From Endomicrobiales bacterium (GTDB lineage Bacteria; Elusimicrobiota; Endomicrobiia; Endomicrobiales; JAFGIL01): a stretch of DNA of 55,892 nt. Every line of letters starts with the position of its first letter. The first letter of the stretch is position 1. Positions 26,201 through 32,135 of the stretch are shown here, in pieces. The notes beneath the pieces were generated by a model. That model worked only from the letters and a program-made list of their open reading frames with translations. It made no database searches and was not told where the DNA came from. Location of the stretch: positions 102,415-158,306 of the forward strand of contig JAFGIL010000004.1 in the NCBI GenBank assembly GCA_016929635.1, written 5' to 3'. Both the position numbers and the translations under genes were made by a program.

Positions 26201-28323
26201 GCGCTTAGTTCGGTTATCTCACCCGGCGCTTCCAAGTCAATCTGGGCCCAATCCGTTGCCCCGGTTGAAATATCTGACCAATTTGCAGATTCATCAGCTG
26301 TCCAGATACGGAAATAATAAGTGACTTCTTCTGTTAACCCCGTAACCAAATAAGTATGGGCTTCGCCTAATGATGTTGACGTAGAAATGCTGACTTCACA
26401 GGTGCTTGTACTGAGATTCGGCACATCTAAAACGTCATCAGTCCAGTCAATGCAGAATTTCCCGCTGTTTATGTCTTTGTCTGCTTCACCGTCATCACCC
26501 GGAGCGGTCCATGTAAGTTTTATCTCTCCCTCGTTAGTACCCGTTGCAGCCGAGAGCGTAGTTATAGCTGACGGCGAAGTAGTGTCAGGGGTATATGCAA
26601 TGCCTGTTGTCGCCGAAAGCAGAGACTCAAGGGCAGTGCTTTTATATTCATCCTGGTCTCCTTTATCAAGACAGCTTACACGGTAATAGTGGGTTGTCTC
26701 TGCATCCAGATCAACATCGTTATATCCTGTAGTTGCCCCTACCAATTGATGGTTAACTGTCATCGTAAATGTGCTGACGTTAGTTATAAGACCGCTGAAA
26801 GGAAATGTTGCGCGGTATATTTTATATTTATCCCTGTCATCATATCCGCTTACAGAAGACGGAGACCATGATACATAAATTGTAAAAGAACTTGTTGCTA
26901 CGGCATTAACACTGGTAGGAGGACTGGGTTTATTGTCACGGCTTGTTGTAGACAATGCAATCGACATGGCTGAATAATTATTTGCAGAATCTACTGCTTT
27001 TAGTGCAAACGAATATGTGGTTCCCGGACAAAGACCTGTAAGCGTTGCAAACTGGGAAAGCCCCGGCTCTGAAGTAGCAGCTACTGTTTTATTATTGGAG
27101 ACAATATTGAAATCTCCTGATGTAACTGTATAAGTTGCCCATTTGATTAAATATGAACTGCATTTACCGGAGTTGCTGTCTCCCAAATCATTATACGGAG
27201 CAGTCCATGTTAAACTGACTTCACCGTCATTTGTCCCGCTCTGCGCTGCTGTCAAGCTGGGAGCACCCGGATCTACTTTTGTTGTTACCGTCGAAAAAAG
27301 TACTTTAGTTGCATTTGCGTCAAGAGGTATTCCGTCATTATTTGTTGCCCATATTTTATAAGAATAAGTAACTCCTTCCATAAGAACTGAATGCAGGTGC
27401 GTAGTTGAATCAGCCAGCCGCATTATTACGGGAAATGTTACCCAATTATCAGTGGAATACTGAACAGTATATCTTGTATAAGAGGGGTTGCTGTTATCAG
27501 ACCACTCCAATGCAATGCTTCTGGTTGTGCGGGAAGAAGTTGTTATATCTGACGGCGGGTTAGGATAAGTAAAGCTGGATATCTCCATTGATGAATTACT
27601 TGATAGAGTTCCGTTGAATGCCTGTATATATACGGAATATGTGGTATTGGGTGTTAATCCGGTTTGATAGAAATAGGTAACATTATCAGCTAAATTTCCC
27701 GAAATATTGCTATTGTCGCTGGAGGTTATTACGCGATAACCCGTGGCATTTGAAGCAAGCTCCCATGCCCACACAACTGAAGTTGTATGTACTTCAAAGT
27801 TGCTGTAATCCCATACAGGCACCCCCACATCCACCCATGAATACGCAAAGTTAGCTGTATTTACCGCACCGCTTGTTTCAGACGATGAATTCCATACACC
27901 GTACTCTGAACCGTCAGATGCCCTGATTGCAAAAAAGTAAGTTACGCCCGGAGTTAACCCCGTGACATTTTGGGAGGTTGGATTTCCGCTTGTTACTGTT
28001 ATGCTCCAATTGTGTGTATAGGTGCTCACCCATGCATCATAAATGTTGCTTGATGTAACTTCGCTTGTTGCATAATTAACCACATAATCTGTCGGAGTAT
28101 CTGAAGCGTCACAGGGATCCGGCACAGTCCACTGGAGATTTATTACCCATTGGGGATTTGTAAGCGTCAGGGCAGTAAGGTTGGAAATCCCATGAGGGAC
28201 TCCATATATTTTATTTACAAATATTAATAAAAAGACGAAAAATAATATAGTATGTTTAATAATATTATTCATCATTATTAGTCTATCAGAGAATTTTAGA
28301 GTTTTCAACGTGTTTTTACGCAT
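23281..28323 (-). CDS. Giant secreted fibronectin type III protein with FlgD-like C-terminal domain
   Basis: The 1680-residue protein has a signal peptide (HTILFFVFLLIFVNKIYG). About a dozen FN3-like modules follow, seen as recurring LTWTAPGDD, TYYFRIWTAD, YYWKVSVSD, RYFWRVWATD and YYWRVRASG. At the C-terminus, after VFTPGVAPYEKM, is a FlgD-Ig-like domain (VTGKIFNLKGEYITDL to WDGQDARKGVYIYQIEG), the type used as a sorting or anchoring end on secreted proteins. It is likely a cell-surface fibre or adhesin. It is the first gene behind the c-di-GMP riboswitch. Neither the ATG at 28323 nor the in-frame ATG at 28275 (MMNNIIKH) has a clear ribosome site. Confidence 0.85.
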   Translation of the reverse strand: MRKNTLKTLKFSDRLIMMNNIIKHTILFFVFLLIFVNKIYGVPHGISNLTALTLTNPQWVINLQWTVPDPCDASDTPTDYVVNYATSEVTSSNIYDAWVSTYTHNWSITVTSGNPTSQNVTGLTPGVTYFFAIRASDGSEYGVWNSSSETSGAVNTANFAYSWVDVGVPVWDYSNFEVHTTSVVWAWELASNATGYRVITSSDNSNISGNLADNVTYFYQTGLTPNTTYSVYIQAFNGTLSSNSSMEISSFTYPNPPSDITTSSRTTRSIALEWSDNSNPSYTRYTVQYSTDNWVTFPVIMRLADSTTHLHSVLMEGVTYSYKIWATNNDGIPLDANATKVLFSTVTTKVDPGAPSLTAAQSGTNDGEVSLTWTAPYNDLGDSNSGKCSSYLIKWATYTVTSGDFNIVSNNKTVAATSEPGLSQFATLTGLCPGTTYSFALKAVDSANNYSAMSIALSTTSRDNKPSPPTSVNAVATSSFTIYVSWSPSSVSGYDDRDKYKIYRATFPFSGLITNVSTFTMTVNHQLVGATTGYNDVDLDAETTHYYRVSCLDKGDQDEYKSTALESLLSATTGIAYTPDTTSPSAITTLSAATGTNEGEIKLTWTAPGDDGEADKDINSGKFCIDWTDDVLDVPNLSTSTCEVSISTSTSLGEAHTYLVTGLTEEVTYYFRIWTADESANWSDISTGATDWAQIDLEAPGEITELSAQAQWKRVTLTWTAPGDDVYVKNISSGQFKIVFSTLQAMAPEYTDSPVQLSTATSLGESHTYTLTGLTNELTYYFNIYTADERENWSLVSVSTPQACPTNSYPTGFSLTNPADKSITNGKPTFEWSESTDSDTTFGDILIYYIYFSTDSSFSLNVTTVVPKGSADRSHTPTFFLIENATYYWKVSVSDSDNAVVWASTRTIRINSNNTAPSSFDLLAPLGSSITPTATPTLSWQTSIDEDPGDSVTYRVDISSYLSFAFYNSSAWISETSYVASGLEENLRYFWRVWATDSSSTTLSNSSTDFYVNATPEPPDTFNITSPATETEFSTTYVEFIWEPTTDPDPTKSGNVTYNFVYSYFSDFASSTTISGLMYNATSFSLPHDNRQYYWGVDAVGPDGMVRRSNQRSMLYTDLEKELPQEFELTEPAYGITISTTLKPWFFWEPSSDPDPADTIRYYIDVSIDPNFEGSQAIPTGTDTFYQPVDDLIDQATYYWRVRASGYQGTPPNRVDSGFVYSSTWVFRLSMVNNHPQSFNLVSPANGSSVETKIPSFSWNVAVDNDFNESVTYNILVSSVSDFSVIYKTSSSIVSTSYTSDTEFQENRTYYWKVIACDRKGLETISNNTFSFTIPVLTKPLPPVGLNGVLSPDENSFTISWSDVVKNSDGSIIDDLLGYKIYRAVSLTAFDYNNPVALVSSDTNEWTDSTIQGGNFYYLIRTIDSSGIESDNSMILESLEPGKLNVRSSDGDVLVIISASASKYFLKENNKWQKNLTLNIERNLDSELDNILRVYELKVVDAELNEISGYEFSPPLTMEYNYSEIEQSISKRAPSIIFNAERLSVYWHNGVEYIRTGGHVDDSKRRFVAMVAKTGKFQLRQTTKAPAFGLASLNPKKVFTPGVAPYEKMTFNIDNPTGDKVTGKIFNLKGEYITDLTPVGDATNTTVILEWDGQDARKGVYIYQIEGDGQVVNGTIILAK

Positions 28324-28403
28324 ATTTCGTTAGTTTGCTAAACCACCTCTTTGATTCAAGCGATATTAACTATTTGTTGAATTTTCAATCATATATTGCA
28401 TTG

Positions 28404-28437
28404 AAAAATAAAAAAGCTACCCGCTTCTAGGGTAGCC
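28404..28437 (-). terminator. Terminator of the c-di-GMP riboswitch
   Basis: On the minus strand GGCTACCC, a 7-base loop and GGGTAGC form a GC-rich 7-bp stem (28430-28436 with 28416-28422), followed by TTTTTT, A, TTTTT. It lies about 50 bases after the aptamer and 90 bases before the FN3 gene start. Its 5' arm GGCTACCC can pair with 7 of 8 bases of the aptamer P1 3' strand GGGTTGCC, which makes it a plausible ligand-controlled expression platform. Confidence 0.85.
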
Positions 28438-28487
28438 AAAAATAAAAAAAAGCTTTAAACTGGTATATATAACCAATTTAGTTATTT

Positions 28488-28570
28488 TTCGGCAACCCGG
28501 CTGGCATGTCCTTTTTTGGATTTAGCCCCGAAGCTTTGCGTCCTCCGATTTCTCGGAGTTTGCCTTTATC
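28488..28570 (-). ncRNA. Cyclic-di-GMP-I (GEMM-I) riboswitch aptamer
   Basis: The minus strand carries the conserved GEMM blocks in order: GGCAAAC; a hairpin CTCCGA-GAAA-TCGGAG with the GNRA tetraloop; GGACGCAAAGC; a short stem leading to GGCTAA; then CATGCCAGCCGGGTTGCCG with the tetraloop receptor. P1 forms from GGCAA (28564-28560) and TTGCC (28495-28491). It is preceded by a consensus promoter and followed by a terminator before the FN3 gene. The match to the class is clear by eye; ligand binding is inferred from the class. Confidence 0.93.
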
Positions 28571-28593
28571 GTAATTTTTTCAACCTCTTACTA

Positions 28594-28622
28594 TTATTAG
28601 CAGACATACTTTGTTTTGTCAA
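28594..28622 (-). promoter_or_regulatory. Sigma-70 promoter for the riboswitch-led operon
   Basis: On the minus strand TTGACA (28622-28617), a 17-base spacer and TAATAA (28599-28594). The preceding bases make an extended TGC-TAATAAT. The transcript would start about 15-20 bases before the aptamer. Confidence 0.8.
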
Positions 28623-28688
28623 GGGTTTTTTATTAAAGGTTTCATTATTTTTTTATATCAGTCAATGTAAATATTTTTTCGGCGTTGT

Positions 28689-28749
28689 TTGACGAGCATT
28701 TCACATTTTTAGTACAATAGATTGACAACAACAAATAATTTTGTACAAT
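28689..28749 (+). promoter_or_regulatory. Two tandem sigma-70 promoters for argS
   Basis: The upstream promoter is TTGACG (28689-28694), 18 bases, TACAAT (28713-28718). The downstream promoter is TTGACA (28722-28727), 16 bases, TACAAT (28744-28749). Both share the TACAAT -10 box. The second would start RNA about 18 bases before the ATG at 28774. They lie back to back with the promoter of the riboswitch operon. Confidence 0.7.
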
Positions 28750-28773
28750 TTTTAATCCCGAAAAGTAATATCC

Positions 28774-30423
28774 ATGATAAAAAGCTTATTACGTCAAAAA
28801 ATCAATCCTGTTGCTTCCGAATGGCTGAAAAAAAACTCAAGCGAGCCTCTGCCTTTCTATTCTCTGGAAGAGCCTCCCAAGGATATTAAATGCGACCTGG
28901 CATGCAACCTGGCTATGATTTTAGCCAAAACGCTTAAAAGCCCCCCTAGAAAAATCGCACAAGAACTGTCTTCTATATTCTCGGAATCTTTAAGCGGGTA
29001 CATTTCATCCTGTGAAATAGCCGGCTCGGGATTTCTTAATCTTACGGTATCTGATAAACTCCTTTATGAGCTGCTTACAAAAATTATTTCAAATAATTAT
29101 CAGGTCAAGACTTCCGAGCACAAACAAAAAGTCATGATCGAGTTCGTTTCCGCAAACCCCACTGGACCGCTGCACATCGGGCACGGCAGGGGAGCTGCTA
29201 TAGGCGACTCTCTGGCAAAAATATATGCTTATCTGGGATATAATATACAAAAGGAGTACTATTTAAACGACGTCGGCAACCAGATTGAGATGCTGGGTGA
29301 ATCGGTCAAAGCCAGATACAGCGAACTTAAGGGTGAAAAAACGGAATTTCCCGAATCCGGGTATAAGGGAGATTATATCAAAGACATTGCAAAAAGACTG
29401 CTGGATAAAAAAGAGCAAAAAAACCCACCGGAGTTTAAGGAGTATGCATTAAAAGAGATAACAAACACCATAAAAAAAGATTTGGAGGATTTTGATATAC
29501 ATTTCGATACATGGTTTTCAGAGTCTACTATCGCGACATCAGAAAATGGTAAAAAAAGCAAGGTTGACGAGGTGTGCGACCGGCTTAAGGAGACCGGTCT
29601 GGCTTATGAGAATGAAGGGGCTTTATGGTTTTTATCCTCAAAGTTCGGGGATGAAAAAGACCGGGTATTGAAAAGAAGCGACGGGCGATACACATACCTT
29701 GCCTCAGACATTGCCTACCACAAAAACAAGATAGAACGCGGCTATGACAAGCTTATTGACATCTGGGGCGCTGACCATCATGGCTATGTTGACAGGATGA
29801 AAGCTACAATACAGTCACTGGGAAAAGATCCGCAGGATTTTATTGTTATCCTGTACCAGCTGGTTACGCTTATGCGCGACGGCAAACCCATCTCGATGTC
29901 CACCCGTTCCGGGGAGTTTGTTACTTTAAGAGAGGTGCTAAACGAGGTCGGAAAAGATGCCTGCAGGTTCTTTTTCCTGCTCAGGGCTCCGGGCTCTCAT
30001 CTTGACTTTGATTTGGAAGTTGCAAAAAAGCAGTCCAAGGAAAACCCCGTGTACTACGTTCAATACGTTCATGCAAGATGCTGCTCTATATTTAAAGAGG
30101 CTGAAAAGTCCGGATTACCCCTAAAATCCAATGCCGATGTTAAGCTCTCCCTTTTAAATACACCTGAAGAAAGGTCTTTAATAAAGAAGCTTACTTTTTT
30201 TGGTGACATTTTGGAGCTATGCCTCAAGTCACTAAGCCCCCATCACTTAACTACATATCTGATGGAAGTTGCTGATTTATACCACCGCTTCTATGAAAAA
30301 TGCCGGGTTTTAGGCAATGATAAGGATCTTACTTTAGCGCGTCTTTCTCTTGTTAAATCCGTTGCTTCTATTATTAAAAATGGCTTGAATTTACTAGGCG
30401 TTTCTGCTCCTGAAAGGATGTAG
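28774..30423 (+). CDS. argS: Arginyl-tRNA synthetase
   Basis: The 549-residue class I synthetase charges tRNA-Arg. The signature VSANPTGPLHIGHGRGAA includes the HIGH motif at residues 134-137. GADHHGYVDRMKA and the KMSKS equivalent SMSTRSGEFVTL follow, as usual for bacterial ArgS where the first Lys is often absent. The N-terminal Add1 domain and the C-terminal DALR anticodon-binding domain (YHRFYEKCRVL to the end) are complete. It is monocistronic, with tandem promoters upstream. Confidence 0.97.
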   Translation: MIKSLLRQKINPVASEWLKKNSSEPLPFYSLEEPPKDIKCDLACNLAMILAKTLKSPPRKIAQELSSIFSESLSGYISSCEIAGSGFLNLTVSDKLLYELLTKIISNNYQVKTSEHKQKVMIEFVSANPTGPLHIGHGRGAAIGDSLAKIYAYLGYNIQKEYYLNDVGNQIEMLGESVKARYSELKGEKTEFPESGYKGDYIKDIAKRLLDKKEQKNPPEFKEYALKEITNTIKKDLEDFDIHFDTWFSESTIATSENGKKSKVDEVCDRLKETGLAYENEGALWFLSSKFGDEKDRVLKRSDGRYTYLASDIAYHKNKIERGYDKLIDIWGADHHGYVDRMKATIQSLGKDPQDFIVILYQLVTLMRDGKPISMSTRSGEFVTLREVLNEVGKDACRFFFLLRAPGSHLDFDLEVAKKQSKENPVYYVQYVHARCCSIFKEAEKSGLPLKSNADVKLSLLNTPEERSLIKKLTFFGDILELCLKSLSPHHLTTYLMEVADLYHRFYEKCRVLGNDKDLTLARLSLVKSVASIIKNGLNLLGVSAPERM

Positions 30424-30449
30424 CTGCCCCCCCTTTTCTTCCACAAAAA

Positions 30450-30475
30450 AAATGCGACATATAAATGCCGCATTT
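30450..30475. terminator. Hairpin between convergent argS and small-protein genes
   Basis: AAATGCG (30450-30456) pairs with CGCATTT (30469-30475) over a 12-base loop. Seven As before the stem give a T run on the minus strand, so it fits best as a minus-strand terminator. It could also stop argS transcripts, 27 bases after the argS stop. Confidence 0.55.
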
Positions 30476-30496
30476 CATCCAAATCCTTATTTTAAA

Positions 30497-30558
30497 AGAG
30501 AAAGAGTAGAGAGTAATAAACAACTGCCTCCCCCCTGCTTACTACTTCCTACTCTTTT
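30497..30558. repeat. Seven-base-period hairpin-forming repeat
   Basis: GAGTAGA and GAGTAAT (30504-30517) form one arm; TTACTAC and TTCCTAC (30539-30552) form the other. The outer AAAAGAG and CTCTTTT strengthen the inverted repeat. CAACTGC occurs in the loop and matches heptamers elsewhere in the window. No gene is in this stretch. Confidence 0.5.
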
Positions 30559-30583
30559 AGTTAATTAATCAATTCTTTAAAAA

Positions 30584-30634
30584 CTTAGTTCGAGGTTCAA
30601 GCCGCCCCCGAATTACCGGGGTGTCCCTCACTAA
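30584..30634 (-). ncRNA. Structured RNA element 3' of the duplicated small protein
   Basis: On the minus strand three nested pairings occur: TTAGT with ACTAA (30630-30634 with 30585-30589), GAGG with CCTC (30626-30629 with 30592-30595), and CCCCG with CGGGG (30617-30621 with 30606-30610) around a 6-base loop. An unpaired purine-rich side and then TTTTT follow. It begins about 20 bases after the stop codon of the 81-residue gene. It may simply be an elaborate terminator; I cannot assign it to a known RNA family. Confidence 0.45.
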
Positions 30635-30655
30635 CTACAAGTGAAGTTTAACGCG

Positions 30656-30901
30656 TTATTTTTTCTTTTTCTTTGATTTTCCGCGACGAACCATCTTGGC
30701 TCTGGAAACATCACCTTGCTTATCAATGAAGTAAAGATATCCTTCCTGTTTCTTAACCTTTACTTTCGCGACTTTTGTAGGTTTTCCGCCTTTTTTGCCG
30801 CCTCTAGCCATCTTGACTTTGGACACATCGCCCTGTTTGTCAATAAAATAGAGGTAACCATCTTCTCTTTTTACTCCTACTTTTGCAACTTTCTCTGCCA
30901 T
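30656..30901 (-). CDS. Small basic protein made of a duplicated motif
   Basis: The 81-residue, Lys-rich protein consists of two copies of a unit of about 37 residues. The shared core is GYLYFIDKQGDVS, preceded by KVAKV.VK and followed by KM.R(G/R)GK. The tail ends in a Lys run. The ribosome site AAGGAGGTGA is perfect, suggesting strong expression. The charge suggests binding to nucleic acid or another polyanion (inference). I do not know a characterised function. The gene lies 43 bases downstream of the HTH gene on the same strand, and a structured RNA element follows it. Confidence 0.75.
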   Translation of the reverse strand: MAEKVAKVGVKREDGYLYFIDKQGDVSKVKMARGGKKGGKPTKVAKVKVKKQEGYLYFIDKQGDVSRAKMVRRGKSKKKKK

Positions 30902-30944
30902 ATCTAAATCACCTCCTTTCTATTTTTTCTAGACTAATATTCCT

Positions 30945-31184
30945 TTATTTTTCTCTGCCAAATAACGGTAACGTTGTATTTTCTTTGCCGGTTATGATTT
31001 TTTCCTTTAACCATGCATCAACAACGTCTTTAGAAAAACGGTACTGCCTGCCGATTCTTGAAGCAGGTATCTTTTTTTGTCTTATTAAACTGTAAATCTT
31101 TGATTTTCCAATGCCAAGATAATCGGACAGCTCTTTTATGTCCATTACCTGCTTAATATCTTTCTGTTTATCATTTAATTCCAT
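30945..31184 (-). CDS. Excisionase-type helix-turn-helix DNA-binding protein
   Basis: The 79-residue protein holds one HTH_17/MerR-like domain: IKELSDYLGIGKSKIYSLI, then KKIPASRIGRQYRFSKDVVDAWL. Such proteins bind DNA as excisionases or small regulators. There is no integrase beside it, so a regulatory role is more likely. The start at 31184 has no obvious ribosome site; the in-frame ATG at 31145 (MDIKELSD) has AGG nearby and may be used. A consensus promoter and phased TGGCA repeats lie upstream. Confidence 0.82.
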   Translation of the reverse strand: MELNDKQKDIKQVMDIKELSDYLGIGKSKIYSLIRQKKIPASRIGRQYRFSKDVVDAWLKEKIITGKENTTLPLFGREK

Positions 31185-31225
31185 ATTTTATTACTCTGTT
31201 ACTTATTTATCTATTAACTGCTATC

Positions 31226-31254
31226 ATTATACATCAATTGCCAGATTTTGTCAA
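31226..31254 (-). promoter_or_regulatory. Consensus sigma-70 promoter for the HTH and small-protein genes
   Basis: On the minus strand TTGACA (31254-31249), exactly 17 bases, TATAAT (31231-31226): a perfect consensus match. TGGCA on the minus strand occurs at 31239-31243 in the spacer and at 31279-31283 and 31289-31293 upstream, at offsets of 10 and 40 bases, possible operator half-sites. Confidence 0.88.
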
Positions 31255-31358
31255 TACTTTGCAAAAAATTTTCTTCTTTGCCATTTTATGCCAAATTCTT
31301 ACAAATTTGCTCATAAAATATTGTTAATTTAGTTAAATCGATTTTTTTGGTTCGTTTT

Positions 31359-31967
31359 TTAGCGGGATGTATATGGCATTATTAGTTTTTCGATTCCAAT
31401 ACCATCTTTGGAAAGCTCTACCAGGAAATAATTAAAAATCTGGAAAGTCATAAGCACATCGGGAAGCGCCCTGTGTTTATTTTTTGTCTGTATGCCAATC
31501 AGGTTTGCGATGCTTCCCAGGCTGTTGTAGGGGAAATTAAAATACTGCCTTGCGATTTTCAGCGTATCGATGATTTGAAGGTCTTTAATAGTCACCCCGC
31601 ATTTCTCAAACTCGTATGTAATAAAACTAAGGTCAAAAGGAGCATTGTGGCAGACTATAACAGAATCGTTGATAAGCTCTAGAACTCTGTCCTTCACTCC
31701 GTCAAAAACCGGGGCATCTTTTACCATGTCATCGCTTATTTTATTAACCCTTGAGGCTTCGCTTGATATGGGCCTCTGGGGGTTAACCAGGCTCTGCCAG
31801 AAAGTCTTTTCCCCCGAGTTGGAGTAGCGCATAATTGCAATCTCGCAAATCCTGTCATTGCAGCTCACGGAAAGCCCCGTTGTCTCCACATCCAGGAATG
31901 ACAGGCTGGAAACATTTGAACTGCTGTCCATCTCCACAATGTTTTCGTTTATGGGGTTGTACTTCAT
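31359..31967 (-). CDS. DEDDh 3'-5' exonuclease, DNA polymerase III epsilon-like
   Basis: The 202-residue protein has the three exonuclease motifs: FLDVETTGL (Asp, Glu), CHNAPFDLSFI (Asp) and HRALPDVLMT (His, Asp). This is the DnaQ/PolC-epsilon class, which degrades DNA or RNA from the 3' end with two metal ions. It is a stand-alone exonuclease with no BRCT, GIY-YIG or polymerase part. It may act in proofreading, repair or RNA turnover. It is on the same strand as the HTH gene but separated from it by 174 bases. Confidence 0.9.
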   Translation of the reverse strand: MKYNPINENIVEMDSSSNVSSLSFLDVETTGLSVSCNDRICEIAIMRYSNSGEKTFWQSLVNPQRPISSEASRVNKISDDMVKDAPVFDGVKDRVLELINDSVIVCHNAPFDLSFITYEFEKCGVTIKDLQIIDTLKIARQYFNFPYNSLGSIANLIGIQTKNKHRALPDVLMTFQIFNYFLVELSKDGIGIEKLIMPYTSR

Positions 31968-32009
31968 CTTGCCTGTAATTTTATCTAATAAAAACTAAAT
32001 ATTCAAATA

Positions 32010-32043
32010 TTGACATTGTTTTTTTTTTTTCATAATATATAAT
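32010..32043 (+). promoter_or_regulatory. Probable promoter of the tail-fibre-like operon
   Basis: TTGACA at 32010-32015 is followed by a T-rich spacer. Several overlapping -10 candidates lie at 32031-32043: TAATAT (32033-32038) at 17 bases, or the better TATAAT (32038-32043) at a long 22 bases. The exact pairing cannot be decided. Confidence 0.5.
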
Positions 32044-32048
32044 CAATA

Positions 32049-32125
32049 GCATAGGGCTTCTCCAGGTCAAGCCAGGGGGTGATGAAAATACAGAAGCTGT
32101 GCTGTTAATCACTTACGATTAACAG
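32049..32125 (+). promoter_or_regulatory. Structured 5' leader with two strong hairpins
   Basis: GCATAG, a two-base bulge and CTTCT (32049-32061) pair with AGAAGCTGTGC (32092-32102). A 30-base internal region rich in CC and GG lies between. Directly next, CTGTTAATC (32102-32110) pairs perfectly with GATTAACAG (32117-32125), just before the GGGGG ribosome site of the gene at 32136. A short frame ATG at 32082 reads MKIQKLCC and stops at the second hairpin. No known riboswitch class is matched. Confidence 0.55.
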
Positions 32126-32135
32126 GGGGTATAAC

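Noticed and set aside
26080-28100. Frameshift or assembly repeat in the FN3 gene
   Set aside because: The FN3 modules diverge in sequence and the frame is intact over 1680 codons.
30945-31184. Excisionase gene as part of an integrated element
   Set aside because: No integrase, attachment repeats or mobile genes are nearby; xerC at 49826 is the housekeeping recombinase.
31270-31295. Sigma-54 promoter upstream of the HTH gene (TGGCA...TGGCA)
   Set aside because: The GG and GC doublets are 9 bases apart, not 10, and a perfect sigma-70 promoter lies downstream.
32046-32135. Second c-di-GMP riboswitch or another known class in the tail-fibre leader
   Set aside because: The GEMM blocks GGCAAAC and GACGCAAAGC are absent, and no other class consensus I know fits.
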